Both the position numbers and the translations under genes were made by a program. DNA of 64,000 bases. Origin: Methylomonas sp. EFPC3 (GTDB lineage: Bacteria > Pseudomonadota > Gammaproteobacteria > Methylococcales > Methylomonadaceae). Positions within the stretch are counted from its first letter, which is position 1, and each line of letters opens with the position of its first letter. The notes beneath the pieces are model-generated. The model was not told the origin of the DNA, did not search any database, and worked only from the letters and a program-made list of their open reading frames with translations. The stretch spans positions 3,162,001-3,226,000 of the forward strand of contig NZ_CP116398.1 in assembly GCF_029643245.1 (NCBI RefSeq), given 5' to 3'. This document shows positions 36,607 through 45,608 of this stretch, one piece after another.

Positions 36607-39579
36607 ATGTCTGTTCCATATCCAGCAGCCGACGGCGGTATTTCGGTAGAGCTCGGCAAGAGTTCCGCAGGACCGGTATCCGAGTCCGGCACAGTCGATT
36701 TATTTCCCATCGCCAATCCAGACTTCCGGAAAATTAAAACCCTGAAGGACTTGGCGCTCCGCAGCATCACGCTGGCTCAATTCCCGGTCGTCAGCGCCTG
36801 GCGCGAAAAGCTGTTTTCGCCGGCAGGTACGCCGGAAATTTGCGACGAGTTGCCGCGCCTATTAACCGAGTTTCTGCGCCGGCCCGAAAGCCAAACCTTG
36901 CCGCCTTACACCCGGCGCGCCCAAGCGCTACGCCACATTTTCGTCAATAAAACCGCAATCGTGCACGCAGCCGACTTGCTGCCCGGCCAAACTACCACCA
37001 GCTTCGTCGGCCCGGTGGTTTACGCCGACACCATAGGCTATTGCATCTGGCCGGAACTGAAAACCGTCACCACCCGCGCCCAAAATCCGTTCAAGATTCG
37101 CCCGGAAGTGGCCGAGCGCTTGAATCGGGAGATCTTTCCATTCTGGCTGGAACAAAAGCCAATTCAGGAACTGGCCCGTTACAGCGCCTACGATAGCGCC
37201 GACTATGAAAACCGCGACCGGATCGGCGGCAATTATCCGGAGTCGATTGATCCGCCCTTGCGTAAAAAAGCCGGAGAAACCCCGAAAGCCCAGGAATTGA
37301 TGGAACGGGTAGCGTTCTTCCTGTCCGATAAGGCCACCTGCGTGTCCCATACCGTGCCGGATTTCGAACGGGTGTTGAAGTACGGCTTCGATGGCTTGAT
37401 CGAACGCGCCAAACAGGATATCGCCAGCGGCGCGGCCGCTACGCCGCAGCAAATCGAGTTTCTGCAGGGCGTGATTGCGGTATACGAGGGCGCCAAACTT
37501 TACGCCCAGCATTTGGCCGAGGCTGCCGACCGCGCCGGCAATCAAGTCCTGGCGACCATCTGCCGGAAGATTCCGGCGCAGCCAGCCGAAACCTTGCACG
37601 AAGCGCTGGCCGCGGTCTGGATTTGTTACCACCTGCTGTTGCAGGAAAACACCAATTTCGGTTTTTCCATCGGCCGCCTGGACCAAATCCTCAACCCATT
37701 CTATCTGGCCGATTGGCAAAAACTGGATAACCCTCAAGCGCAGGACGCCTATACCCGGCGGGCGGTGGAACTGGTCAGCCATTTTTTCCTGCATTGTTCC
37801 GATCATGTGCCTCTGTCCACCTCCGGCTCGGAAACCCTGTTCGCCGGCAGCGGCTCCAATCAGGCGTTGACTGTCGGCGGCACTCGCTACGAAAACGGCC
37901 AGGTCGTCGATGCGGTCAACGACATGACCTACATCATCCTCAAGGCCACCGAGATACTGGCTATCCGCGACCCGAACGTGCATGCCCGCTACCACCGCGA
38001 TGTGCATCACCGCGACGCCCAAGGCAATTCGCTGCCCGCTGAGGTAATGGACCCGTATCTGAAACGCATCTGCCAGGTCAATATCCTGACCCGAGCCACA
38101 CCCGCTTTACATGGCGATGCGGCAGTGGTGCCGGCCATGGCCAAATACTATGCGGCGCATGCCGGTATCAGCGCGGACGAAGCCTTGGCCGATGCCTACG
38201 ATTACACGTCAATCGGTTGCATCGAAGAAAACGCCGCGCACAAACATTACGGCAACACCGGCTCGACTTTGATGGTGTTGCCGGCGGTGTTGGAGCTGGC
38301 CTTATACGGCGGCAAACATCGCAGCGACGGCGTGGCGCCAAAATCGCCCAATCTGTTCTACGGCGATGCGCGCTACACCACGCAGCCGCTGCTCCAAATC
38401 GATAGCATGCCAGCCTTTATCGAGGCCTTTAGGTTTCAACTGAACGAAATGGCCCGGCATGTTGTGCAATGCAACAATTACTTCGGCCGTTTCTACGAAC
38501 AATCACGGCAGTCGCCGTTTTTATCCGGGCTGTTCACCGGCCCCACCAATACCCCCGACAGCGCTGGCGCCAGTTTTCGCGATGTCTCCGCCGGTGGTGC
38601 TAAATACAATTCGGCGGGCATTGCCGTGATCGGGCTGGCCGATGTGATCGATTCGTTTTGCGTGCTGGACACCCTGGTATTCGGCGGCAAAGTCACGGCC
38701 GGCGAATTGTTGGCGGCAATGCAGGCCGATTTCGACACCGGCAGCTTGCAGCCCAAAAGTTTCTGGGCGTCATTGCGGGAGCGGGTGCAAAACTGGCTGC
38801 ACCCAGAAGACGCGCCGTTGCCATTACCGACATTAAGCGCCGACCGCCTCAGTCAAATCAAAGAGATGATACGGCTGGCCCCCAAATATGGGGCCGGAGT
38901 GGATCAAACTCCCGGCGGCATTTACAACAACGCTAACGCCGTCAAATACACACACCTGCTGACCGAAATGTTGCAAGAGGTATTTGCCCAATATCGCACT
39001 CATCGCGGTGGGCGCTATCTGCCGGGTTACTGGAGTATGACCAACCATGCCGGTTTTGGGATGCTGACCAAGGCCACGCCCAATGGCCGGCGTAGCGGCG
39101 AATCGTTCGCCAGCGGCATCACGCCGTGTCCCGGCGTTGTGAAAGCCAACGGCGAGCCGGTCAATTTGCTGGATCATATGTTGTCGGTCACTTCCGTGAA
39201 TGCCAATACGGTGCAGAACGGTTACACCTACAACCTGAGCTTGACCACCCGCGATCGCGGCCATTTCGAAGAGGACACCGAATTGTTCTCGCGTTACATG
39301 AAGGCCTTTGCCGACCAGAACGGCGTACTGGTGCAAATGTGCGTGTCGTCGATCAACGACTTGGTCGCCGCCGACCGCGCCGCCACCGCCGCAGGGCAAT
39401 CCGGGGCCGGCGCAGCCGAGCACAAAGCGCTGGAGCCGTTCAAGGATCTGATGATACGCGTGGCCGGCTACTCGGCGTATTTCGTCACGCTGAGTCCGCA
39501 GATGCGCAAAGAGATTATTCAACGCGCCAATTTCGGGCTGGACACCGGCGCCGAGCAACATACGCTCAACGCAATTTAA
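36607..39579 (+). CDS. Glycyl radical enzyme of unassigned substrate
   Basis: 990 residues from the ATG at 36607, which has AAGGGGG upstream. The catalytic cysteine is Cys538 in TSIGCIEENAAHKHYG, matching the GCxE thiyl loop of dehydratase/lyase-type glycyl radical enzymes rather than the double Cys of pyruvate formate-lyase. The radical glycine is Gly954 in IRVAGYSAYFVTLSPQMRKEI. The region before Cys538 and the Cys-Gly distance (416 residues) are both longer than I know for glycerol dehydratase or choline lyase (about 330), with an extra stretch around ERVQNWLHPEDAPLPLP. After GCIE the usual proline is replaced by Glu. The enzyme would need anoxic conditions and the activase two genes later. 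Reaction unknown; context suggests a lipid-like substrate. Confidence 0.88.
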   Translation: MSVPYPAADGGISVELGKSSAGPVSESGTVDLFPIANPDFRKIKTLKDLALRSITLAQFPVVSAWREKLFSPAGTPEICDELPRLLTEFLRRPESQTLPPYTRRAQALRHIFVNKTAIVHAADLLPGQTTTSFVGPVVYADTIGYCIWPELKTVTTRAQNPFKIRPEVAERLNREIFPFWLEQKPIQELARYSAYDSADYENRDRIGGNYPESIDPPLRKKAGETPKAQELMERVAFFLSDKATCVSHTVPDFERVLKYGFDGLIERAKQDIASGAAATPQQIEFLQGVIAVYEGAKLYAQHLAEAADRAGNQVLATICRKIPAQPAETLHEALAAVWICYHLLLQENTNFGFSIGRLDQILNPFYLADWQKLDNPQAQDAYTRRAVELVSHFFLHCSDHVPLSTSGSETLFAGSGSNQALTVGGTRYENGQVVDAVNDMTYIILKATEILAIRDPNVHARYHRDVHHRDAQGNSLPAEVMDPYLKRICQVNILTRATPALHGDAAVVPAMAKYYAAHAGISADEALADAYDYTSIGCIEENAAHKHYGNTGSTLMVLPAVLELALYGGKHRSDGVAPKSPNLFYGDARYTTQPLLQIDSMPAFIEAFRFQLNEMARHVVQCNNYFGRFYEQSRQSPFLSGLFTGPTNTPDSAGASFRDVSAGGAKYNSAGIAVIGLADVIDSFCVLDTLVFGGKVTAGELLAAMQADFDTGSLQPKSFWASLRERVQNWLHPEDAPLPLPTLSADRLSQIKEMIRLAPKYGAGVDQTPGGIYNNANAVKYTHLLTEMLQEVFAQYRTHRGGRYLPGYWSMTNHAGFGMLTKATPNGRRSGESFASGITPCPGVVKANGEPVNLLDHMLSVTSVNANTVQNGYTYNLSLTTRDRGHFEEDTELFSRYMKAFADQNGVLVQMCVSSINDLVAADRAATAAGQSGAGAAEHKALEPFKDLMIRVAGYSAYFVTLSPQMRKEIIQRANFGLDTGAEQHTLNAI

Positions 39580-39592
39580 GAGGAGAACTGTC

Positions 39593-40246
39593 ATGCATGC
39601 CGGATTTCCCTGTTTATTACCGAATTTACAAAAAACCTTGAAGTTGGGTGCCAATGCCGCGATTGATGCCGGCGAACTGCCGGCTGTTTTGGATAAAGCC
39701 CAAGGCCGCTTGTTGGCCGGCGGCATGGCTGTCGCGCTGCGCTTGGGGTTTGGCTATTTGCTGCGCGATTGCCAGCTGGATGCCGCGCAAGCGGCCAAGG
39801 CCAATGCCTTTTTCGAGGAAAACTTCATCATCATTGATCCCCTGGCACCTGGCGGCCAACGCTACTATCAGGGCAAGTTTCTGATCCGCACCAGCCGGCG
39901 CGGTGATGACATGAACGTGTTGCTCAAATTCTGTCCCAATCCCGATGCCCTGTACATCGACACGCCGTTCGGCCGGGCCTTGAATTCGCTGGCACTGGTT
40001 GCTACAGAGGTGCTGGACGAAAACCAGGCCGACCGGATCGAGAACGATCCCAGCCAAGTCGACCTGGTGGTGCGTTTCAAGGACGTGCAGTCGATTATCG
40101 GTTTGCTGGGCCGTTCCGGTGTCGATATCGTCGGTTTGCTGCTGGAAAACCTGGTGCAACTGACCGGCCACGTCGGCCATCTGTTTAAATTGGGCGCTAT
40201 CGCCACGGACATCCAGTTATCACTGGATATTCCCAAAGCGGCCTAG
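39593..40246 (+). CDS. SCP2-like lipid-carrier protein in the glycyl radical operon
   Basis: 217 residues, 13 bases after the glycyl radical enzyme. No signal peptide. The C-terminal half has the feel of an SCP2 sterol-carrier domain: a strand DLVVRFKDVQSIIGLLGRSG, then VGLLLENLVQLTGHVGHLFKLGAI with the small-hydrophobic pattern of an SCP2 helix-strand-helix that ends on the lipid pocket. The N-terminal part (ALRLGFGYLLRDCQLDAAQAAKANAFFEENFIIIDP) is unrecognised. If SCP2-like, it could carry a hydrophobic substrate or product to the enzyme. This is an eye-made assignment. Confidence 0.55.
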   Translation: MHAGFPCLLPNLQKTLKLGANAAIDAGELPAVLDKAQGRLLAGGMAVALRLGFGYLLRDCQLDAAQAAKANAFFEENFIIIDPLAPGGQRYYQGKFLIRTSRRGDDMNVLLKFCPNPDALYIDTPFGRALNSLALVATEVLDENQADRIENDPSQVDLVVRFKDVQSIIGLLGRSGVDIVGLLLENLVQLTGHVGHLFKLGAIATDIQLSLDIPKAA

Positions 40247-40261
40247 CATTGGAGAGCGGAG

Positions 40262-41158
40262 ATGGACCACAAAGCTTTCATCTTCGATATCAAACGCAAC
40301 AGCAGTGAGGACGGGCCGGGTATCCGGACCACGGTGTTTTTCAAAGGCTGTCCGCTGAGTTGCAGTTGGTGTCAAAATCCCGAGGGCATATCGCCGGGGC
40401 CGTCCCTGTCCTTTCGTGCCGAGTTATGCCGGCCGGACCAGTGCGAGCGGCCTTGTCTTAAAGCTTGCCGATTAAAAGCCTTAACGCTGCAAGACCAACA
40501 ACTGCGGCTCGATCGAGAACGTTGCGACCAATGCGGACGCTGCGCGGCGGTATGTTCGCAGCATGCCTTGGAGCGGGTGGGCCAATGGCTGAGTGTGGAC
40601 GAGCTGTTTTATCGAGTCGCCATCGATAAACCGTTTTTCGACGCTACCGGCGGCGGCGTCACGGCGTCCGGCGGCGAATGCACCACGCAGATGAATTTTC
40701 TGCACCATTTTTTTAAAAAACTGAAAGCCGCCGGTATTCATACCGCCATCGAAACCAACGGCATGTTCAATTTCGGCCGTTTTACCCGCCTGTTGCTGCC
40801 ATGGCTGGATTTGGTCTATTTCGACTTAAAACTGATCGACGAAGCGACCAGCATCCGCCACACCGGCCATTCCAACCGGCCGATTCTGGACAATTTGTTG
40901 CGCCTGACCGAGTGCGCCGAGATTCCGGTCAAAGTCCGTATTCCATTAATCCCCAACATTACCGCCACCGACGAAAATCTGCGCGGCATAGCCCGGTTCT
41001 TGCGGGAGCACCGGATCGAGCAGGTCAGCGCCCTGCCTTATAACCCCTTATGGCTGGACAAGCTGCAGCGCTTTGGGATCGATACCGACTATCGGTACGC
41101 CGCCTTCATGAGCGACGCCGAGATCGAACGCTGCGTCGATAGCTTGCAGGCCTGTTGA
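40262..41158 (+). CDS. Glycyl radical enzyme activating enzyme (radical SAM)
   Basis: 298 residues. The radical SAM cluster motif is CPLSCSWC (Cys30, Cys34, Cys37), within the family opening SEDGPGIRTTVFFKGC. An inserted ferredoxin-like part has eight more cysteines (Cys56, 61, 65, 69 and 88, 91, 94, 98), enough for two further 4Fe-4S clusters, as in activases of glycerol dehydratase and choline lyase type. Later blocks DATGGGVTASGGEC and AIETNGMFNF, then YFDLKLIDEATSIRHTG fit the family. It uses SAM to abstract hydrogen from the radical glycine of the partner enzyme. Position two genes after that enzyme makes the pairing clear. Confidence 0.95.
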   Translation: MDHKAFIFDIKRNSSEDGPGIRTTVFFKGCPLSCSWCQNPEGISPGPSLSFRAELCRPDQCERPCLKACRLKALTLQDQQLRLDRERCDQCGRCAAVCSQHALERVGQWLSVDELFYRVAIDKPFFDATGGGVTASGGECTTQMNFLHHFFKKLKAAGIHTAIETNGMFNFGRFTRLLLPWLDLVYFDLKLIDEATSIRHTGHSNRPILDNLLRLTECAEIPVKVRIPLIPNITATDENLRGIARFLREHRIEQVSALPYNPLWLDKLQRFGIDTDYRYAAFMSDAEIERCVDSLQAC

Positions 41159-41175
41159 TTTCAAGGAGAGTCGTC

Positions 41176-42234
41176 ATGCAAACCGATTTCCATCATGCCG
41201 TGACTTATGTCGCCGCCCGCACCGCCGGCTTCACTCACCAGGATGCCGACATCGTTGCTTATTCGGCGCAATACGTGGACGACGCCGTCAGCGATGGCCT
41301 GGTCCATTTCGATAACAACGCCTTTTACGCCAGAATTCATTCGTCGCACAAAAGCGCCGACATCGGCAATTTGAACAACGACCAAAACCTGATGATCTGG
41401 TTGCCGTTCCATTTTCTGCCGGGCAACGGCGGCAAGGGGCCGGGTCAGGACCCGGACGGTACGTTTATCCAGAAAATCGTCTGTCTGCCCGACAGCCCGC
41501 CGGCCAAGGAAATGGTGCAGGCAGCGGTCGACGATAAAGGCAAACCGTACAGTCTGCATCGCTTGGGAATTGCCTTGCATGTGTATGCCGACACCTGGTC
41601 GCACCAGGGTTTTGCCGGGGTGATACACGAAATCAACGAAGTGGAACACGCGCGGGAATTGAAAAGCTCCGGCATGTACAGCAAACAGCTGCAGCATGTA
41701 TTGGAGGATATTCTGGACGATGTGATTCCGCCGCTGGGCCATGGCCGGGCCAAAGATTTTCCGGACCTGCCGTTTTTGCATTGGCAGTATCGGAACGGTC
41801 GCGGTGTTTGGATCGTTCGCGATAATCCCACGGATTTTTGCACGGCCGCGGACGCGATGTGCCAGGTCATGCAGCGCTATCTGGGCAAAGCCCAGGACGG
41901 ATTGCCGGCCGCCGACAAAACGCTGCTGGCAAAAATATTTCTGGAGTTAAAGGTCAAGGACGACAAAGCCCGCCATCGGCAATGGCTGGAGATCGTCAAG
42001 AACGGCTTCAAAGGCGAGAAATTCAGCTTCGGTACGGCGGAGATTAGTTATGCCGCCGAAGGCGCCAATTCCTGGAAGGAAAAAGCGCTGGGCAGCAGTT
42101 GGGACATGCGGGTACATAAATACACGCCGGCATTTTTGAGTAGTCACTGGAAGCTGTTTCACGACGCGTTGCAACTGCATCGCCTGACCGTGCTGCACGA
42201 CATTTTGCCCAAGTACGGCATTTGCGCCGGGTAA
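41176..42234 (+). CDS. DUF6765 family protein
   Basis: 352 residues from the ATG at 41176 (AAGGAGAG upstream). The start MQTDFHHAVTYVAARTAGFTHQDADIVAYSAQYVDDA and the central LHVYADTWSHQGFAG match DUF6765. The repeated His and Asp residues (DFHH, DDAVSDG, H-x-x-x-D-T-W-S-H) recall the metal sites of zinc-dependent phospholipase C/S1-P1 nuclease proteins, where a buried HxxxD-x-x-x-H binds zinc. That likeness is inference. No signal peptide, so it would act in the cytoplasm. It lies 17 bases after the activase and 22 before the lipase-like gene. Confidence 0.75.
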   Translation: MQTDFHHAVTYVAARTAGFTHQDADIVAYSAQYVDDAVSDGLVHFDNNAFYARIHSSHKSADIGNLNNDQNLMIWLPFHFLPGNGGKGPGQDPDGTFIQKIVCLPDSPPAKEMVQAAVDDKGKPYSLHRLGIALHVYADTWSHQGFAGVIHEINEVEHARELKSSGMYSKQLQHVLEDILDDVIPPLGHGRAKDFPDLPFLHWQYRNGRGVWIVRDNPTDFCTAADAMCQVMQRYLGKAQDGLPAADKTLLAKIFLELKVKDDKARHRQWLEIVKNGFKGEKFSFGTAEISYAAEGANSWKEKALGSSWDMRVHKYTPAFLSSHWKLFHDALQLHRLTVLHDILPKYGICAG

Positions 42235-42256
42235 GCCGGCAAGCGGGAGAGTCGCC

Positions 42257-43120
42257 ATGAACCCCAACACCGCAGCCGATCTACCCTGCCGGACTTTATA
42301 CCCCATCGTGCTGTTGCACGGTATCGGTTACCGCGACGACATGTTGATGCTGAACTCCTGGGGCCGGATTCCGAAAACATTGGAAGCCGCCGGTGCCAGG
42401 GTGTTTCAAGGCGGACTGGATGCCTGGAACAGCCACGAAAACAGTGCAATGACGTTGCAACCGAATATCGAGCAGATACTCAGCCAAACCGGTTCGGCCA
42501 AGATCAATCTCATCGCCCACTCCAAGGGCGGCCTGGAAGCGCGCTATCTGATTTCCAAACTGGATATGGCCGACAAGGTCGCCAGCCTGACCACGGTTTG
42601 CACGCCGCATCGCGGCTCGGCCGTGGCGGATTTGGTGGCCGGCGACATTCCCGATACCGAAAACCTGTTGAGCGTCAATTTCTTCAAACGCCTGGCGCAG
42701 CGCTTGGGATTTGGGGCGATGGACATCCTGGCCAGAATTACCGGCGACAAAAGCCCGCAAGCCGGCATGGCCATCAGGCAACTGACGCGTCATTATCTGG
42801 CGGAATTCAATCGGCAAGTACCCGACGTGCCGGGCGTTTACTACCAAAGCTACGGCACCTCAATGCGCCGGCCTATCGACGACCCGGTGTTTGCCGCCAC
42901 CCATGCGTTGCTGAAGCGGATAGAAGGCGACAACGACGGCATGGTCTCCACGCGATCCTGCCAATGGGGCCGGTTTCGCGGCTTGATTGGCGATAACAAT
43001 CCCGACCGAGGCCTGTCGCACGGGGACTTGGTGGACTACCGCGGCCTGCTATTGACGCATTTCAATATCCCCGCCGTATATCTGGACATCGTCAAAGACT
43101 TAAAACAACAAGGCTTTTAA
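42257..43120 (+). CDS. Triacylglycerol lipase-like alpha/beta hydrolase
   Basis: 287 residues. The oxyanion-hole region is YPIVLLHGIGYRDD, the nucleophile elbow NLIAHSKGGLEARYL with Ser in the HSxGG pattern of bacterial lipases, followed by TVCTPHRGSAVADLV; a later Asp (EGDNDGMVS) and His (LSHGDLVD) complete a likely triad. No signal peptide is present, so unlike secreted lipases it is probably cytoplasmic. Lipases of this kind hydrolyse ester bonds of long-chain lipids. The GGAGAG ribosome site and tight spacing place it in the glycyl radical operon. Confidence 0.88.
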   Translation: MNPNTAADLPCRTLYPIVLLHGIGYRDDMLMLNSWGRIPKTLEAAGARVFQGGLDAWNSHENSAMTLQPNIEQILSQTGSAKINLIAHSKGGLEARYLISKLDMADKVASLTTVCTPHRGSAVADLVAGDIPDTENLLSVNFFKRLAQRLGFGAMDILARITGDKSPQAGMAIRQLTRHYLAEFNRQVPDVPGVYYQSYGTSMRRPIDDPVFAATHALLKRIEGDNDGMVSTRSCQWGRFRGLIGDNNPDRGLSHGDLVDYRGLLLTHFNIPAVYLDIVKDLKQQGF

Positions 43121-43176
43121 ACGGAGCTGTTAGCTCCGGCCCAAGCCAAAAAGATAACAAGCACAGGGGAAGGACC

Positions 43177-45570
43177 ATGAACAACTATCTCAGTGTCGCC
43201 AATTTCCCAACCGCGTCGGAGCACGAACGGCAAGCGCTGGCTGCCGCGCTCGACGCCATAGTCGCCACCGATCTGAAAAACGGCGCACTGCCCATGCTCG
43301 GCAGCTATCGCAAGATTTTGGGCGACAACCTGCGCCGCGAAGAATGGGACGGTATCCACGACAAACTGCTGACCCTGTTCAAGTGCGGCACCAGCACGCC
43401 GCTGGACGGGCCGATGATCGGCGTGTCGATGTCCATCCGCGACAGCGATTATTTCAAGGAAGCCGCCAAGCAACACGGCGAAAACCGTTCCATGCTAGCG
43501 CATCTGGAATGGATGGCAACGCTGTGGAATGTGACTTACGCCAGTACCGGCTTATGGATGGGCAAGACCTTCGAGCCGGTATCCAAAGACGTGTTTGCCG
43601 CCAAATGCGGCCACGATCCGGTGGCGCTATCCAGTTACGACCCGGAAACGACGCGCATCGGCCGGAATTTTTTCCGCGAACCGGACGACCCCAATTTCAT
43701 TCAAAGCTTGGGTATGCCGGTGCTGACCCAGTTCTGGAATTTGCGGGATCGGCCGTTGGATACCAAAGCGCAGGGCTTCGATAGTCAATTGCTTGGGCAA
43801 AATCTGGCCAAGGAAAAAGCCATTCCGTATGTGAAAACCGGCGGGATTTTTCTGGCTATGCCTGGCAAATCCGTAGTGAAGGAGATGAACGGCAAAGCCG
43901 TTTATCAGCTTAATTACCGTTGGCACGCTTTGCATCCGGCCTTCCCAATGACCCGCTTAATCGACGAGTTGGTGCAGATCGAGGACGGCGTCTATCTGGG
44001 CCAGCTGGTCATGGCCACCCATCATTACAGCTTGGGTACGTTGCAGATGCCTCTATTCGGCGATCATCCGCCGGAATGGGAGTTGGGCGAAGCCTATACC
44101 GGCGACGACTCGGTCGATTACGGCTACCAAAACAACGGCTTCTTTTTGATGGTAGATACCGCTCGTGCCAGGGAAGCGTTTGCGGACGCCGCCTTCCCCA
44201 ATTTACGGCCACGGCCCGGCGAGTGCGGCTGGAAGGAGCTGGGCTACGACAAACCGGTGCCTGCCAAACCGGGCGTTGCACCGGATGGTGTGGATTGGGC
44301 GACCGGTTGGCGAGACGACCCCGAGTTGCAGCGTAAATTCACCACGTTTTGCCTGGAAGCGTCGCCGAAAGCCGACGATGGCGACGTACGCGAGTTGCTG
44401 CTGCCCGGCGAATCCATTTTGCAGATGTTACAACGCCAGCAGGGCAAAATTTCGGCAGCCAGCGGTTTCGACGACCATTTGCGGCATTTTGAAGTGTTGA
44501 ATCGGCTGTTTCGCGCCGGCGTTGCGCCCGGCATTGTCGACGGCGTATTCCAGGGCCAGGGTAAAGGTTACAACACCCGCTTCGACGCGCCGGAAGCACG
44601 CAACTGGTATGGCGCTGACGATCCGTGCCGCGGCTTCGATTTCTACCACGGTGCCACGCTGAATTTGCATTGGGGCTTTGGCGACAGTTTTATCGCCAAC
44701 ATCGCCCGCTCGTTGCAGGAACACAGCATGATTCCGGCCGCACTGGCCGACAAGCTGCAAACCGATCCGCGCGCGCCGAATTTGCTGAACGCGGTGTGGG
44801 CCAATATCGGCCGCTTTATTTTCCCGTGGGCCGGCAAGTCTTTCGAACGCATCGGCGGTCGCAAATTGAGCATGCTGCTGGACGAAAGCGACGATCTGGC
44901 CCAGCGCTATCCGGAGCGGGTCGCAGAGCTGAAAGCCCATCCGGCCAGCTTTCCGCATTACGCGCTGGTCGAGAAAAACCGCGAACATTATTGGCAACAG
45001 CCGGGCGTTTACGCCGAACATCTGCGCAGCGGCAGTTGGGACCGGGGTATGTCGAAAACCGACAAGGCGTTCTGGGAACGGGAAGCCGCCGAGCATTGGG
45101 TATTCGGCAATAACATCCAGGACTCGCGCATCCTGCCCACCGATGCCCTGTTCCGGGTCTTGGATATGAACTACCACCCGCCGCTACCCTCCATCCAGCA
45201 ATTAGCCGATGCCGGCCCTTCGCCGTTCGTCAGGCAGGGCTACAGCTTTTTGGGGGTGGACGACAGGCCGTCGATCTTGCCGATGAACAACGGGCCGGAT
45301 AAGGCCAAGCAAGTGTTCCAATTCCATTACCGCTACCCGCTGATCGGCGGACCGGCCCCGATCGGCACCTGTCTGGACGAACTGGTGGAAATTGCCGAAG
45401 GTTTGTTCCTGGGCCAACTGATTTACTCCACCGCCTTGCTGGTGCCGTTTCACTCGGCCACCGATCCGGCGGAATACCAATACCAGCTATTCGGCTATTT
45501 CCTGTTGCTGGATAACGCCTGGGAACAACACCGGCAGGCGATAGGGTTGGATATCAATACGGCCGGTTGA
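43177..45570 (+). CDS. Unrecognised 797-residue protein with two related halves
   Basis: I do not recognise a family. The protein appears to be an old internal duplication. In the first half: LTLFKCGTSTPLDGPMIGVSM, then near 245-330 LIDELVQIEDGVYLGQLVMAT and YQNNGFFLMVDTAR. In the second half: LNRLFRAGVAPGIVDGVFQG, then CLDELVEIAEGLFLGQLIYST and QLFGYFLLLDNAW. The paired blocks come in the same order. The pattern G-x-W-x-G near GLWMGKTF, the DG-x-x-LG strand and FFxLxx end loosely recall GXWXG/DUF4334 calycin-like domains, which bind hydrophobic ligands; this is weak inference. No signal peptide or membrane segment. Last gene of the operon, 56 bases after the lipase. Confidence 0.7.
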   Translation: MNNYLSVANFPTASEHERQALAAALDAIVATDLKNGALPMLGSYRKILGDNLRREEWDGIHDKLLTLFKCGTSTPLDGPMIGVSMSIRDSDYFKEAAKQHGENRSMLAHLEWMATLWNVTYASTGLWMGKTFEPVSKDVFAAKCGHDPVALSSYDPETTRIGRNFFREPDDPNFIQSLGMPVLTQFWNLRDRPLDTKAQGFDSQLLGQNLAKEKAIPYVKTGGIFLAMPGKSVVKEMNGKAVYQLNYRWHALHPAFPMTRLIDELVQIEDGVYLGQLVMATHHYSLGTLQMPLFGDHPPEWELGEAYTGDDSVDYGYQNNGFFLMVDTARAREAFADAAFPNLRPRPGECGWKELGYDKPVPAKPGVAPDGVDWATGWRDDPELQRKFTTFCLEASPKADDGDVRELLLPGESILQMLQRQQGKISAASGFDDHLRHFEVLNRLFRAGVAPGIVDGVFQGQGKGYNTRFDAPEARNWYGADDPCRGFDFYHGATLNLHWGFGDSFIANIARSLQEHSMIPAALADKLQTDPRAPNLLNAVWANIGRFIFPWAGKSFERIGGRKLSMLLDESDDLAQRYPERVAELKAHPASFPHYALVEKNREHYWQQPGVYAEHLRSGSWDRGMSKTDKAFWEREAAEHWVFGNNIQDSRILPTDALFRVLDMNYHPPLPSIQQLADAGPSPFVRQGYSFLGVDDRPSILPMNNGPDKAKQVFQFHYRYPLIGGPAPIGTCLDELVEIAEGLFLGQLIYSTALLVPFHSATDPAEYQYQLFGYFLLLDNAWEQHRQAIGLDINTAG

Positions 45571-45608
45571 AATTGCGATGGTTGACCACGAAAATCGCGA
45601 AAGGGTTT

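Noticed and set aside
40262..41158. Pyruvate formate-lyase activase (pflA) identity for the radical SAM gene
   Set aside because: The eight extra ferredoxin-like cysteines and the GCxE-type partner enzyme fit other glycyl radical activases, not PflA.
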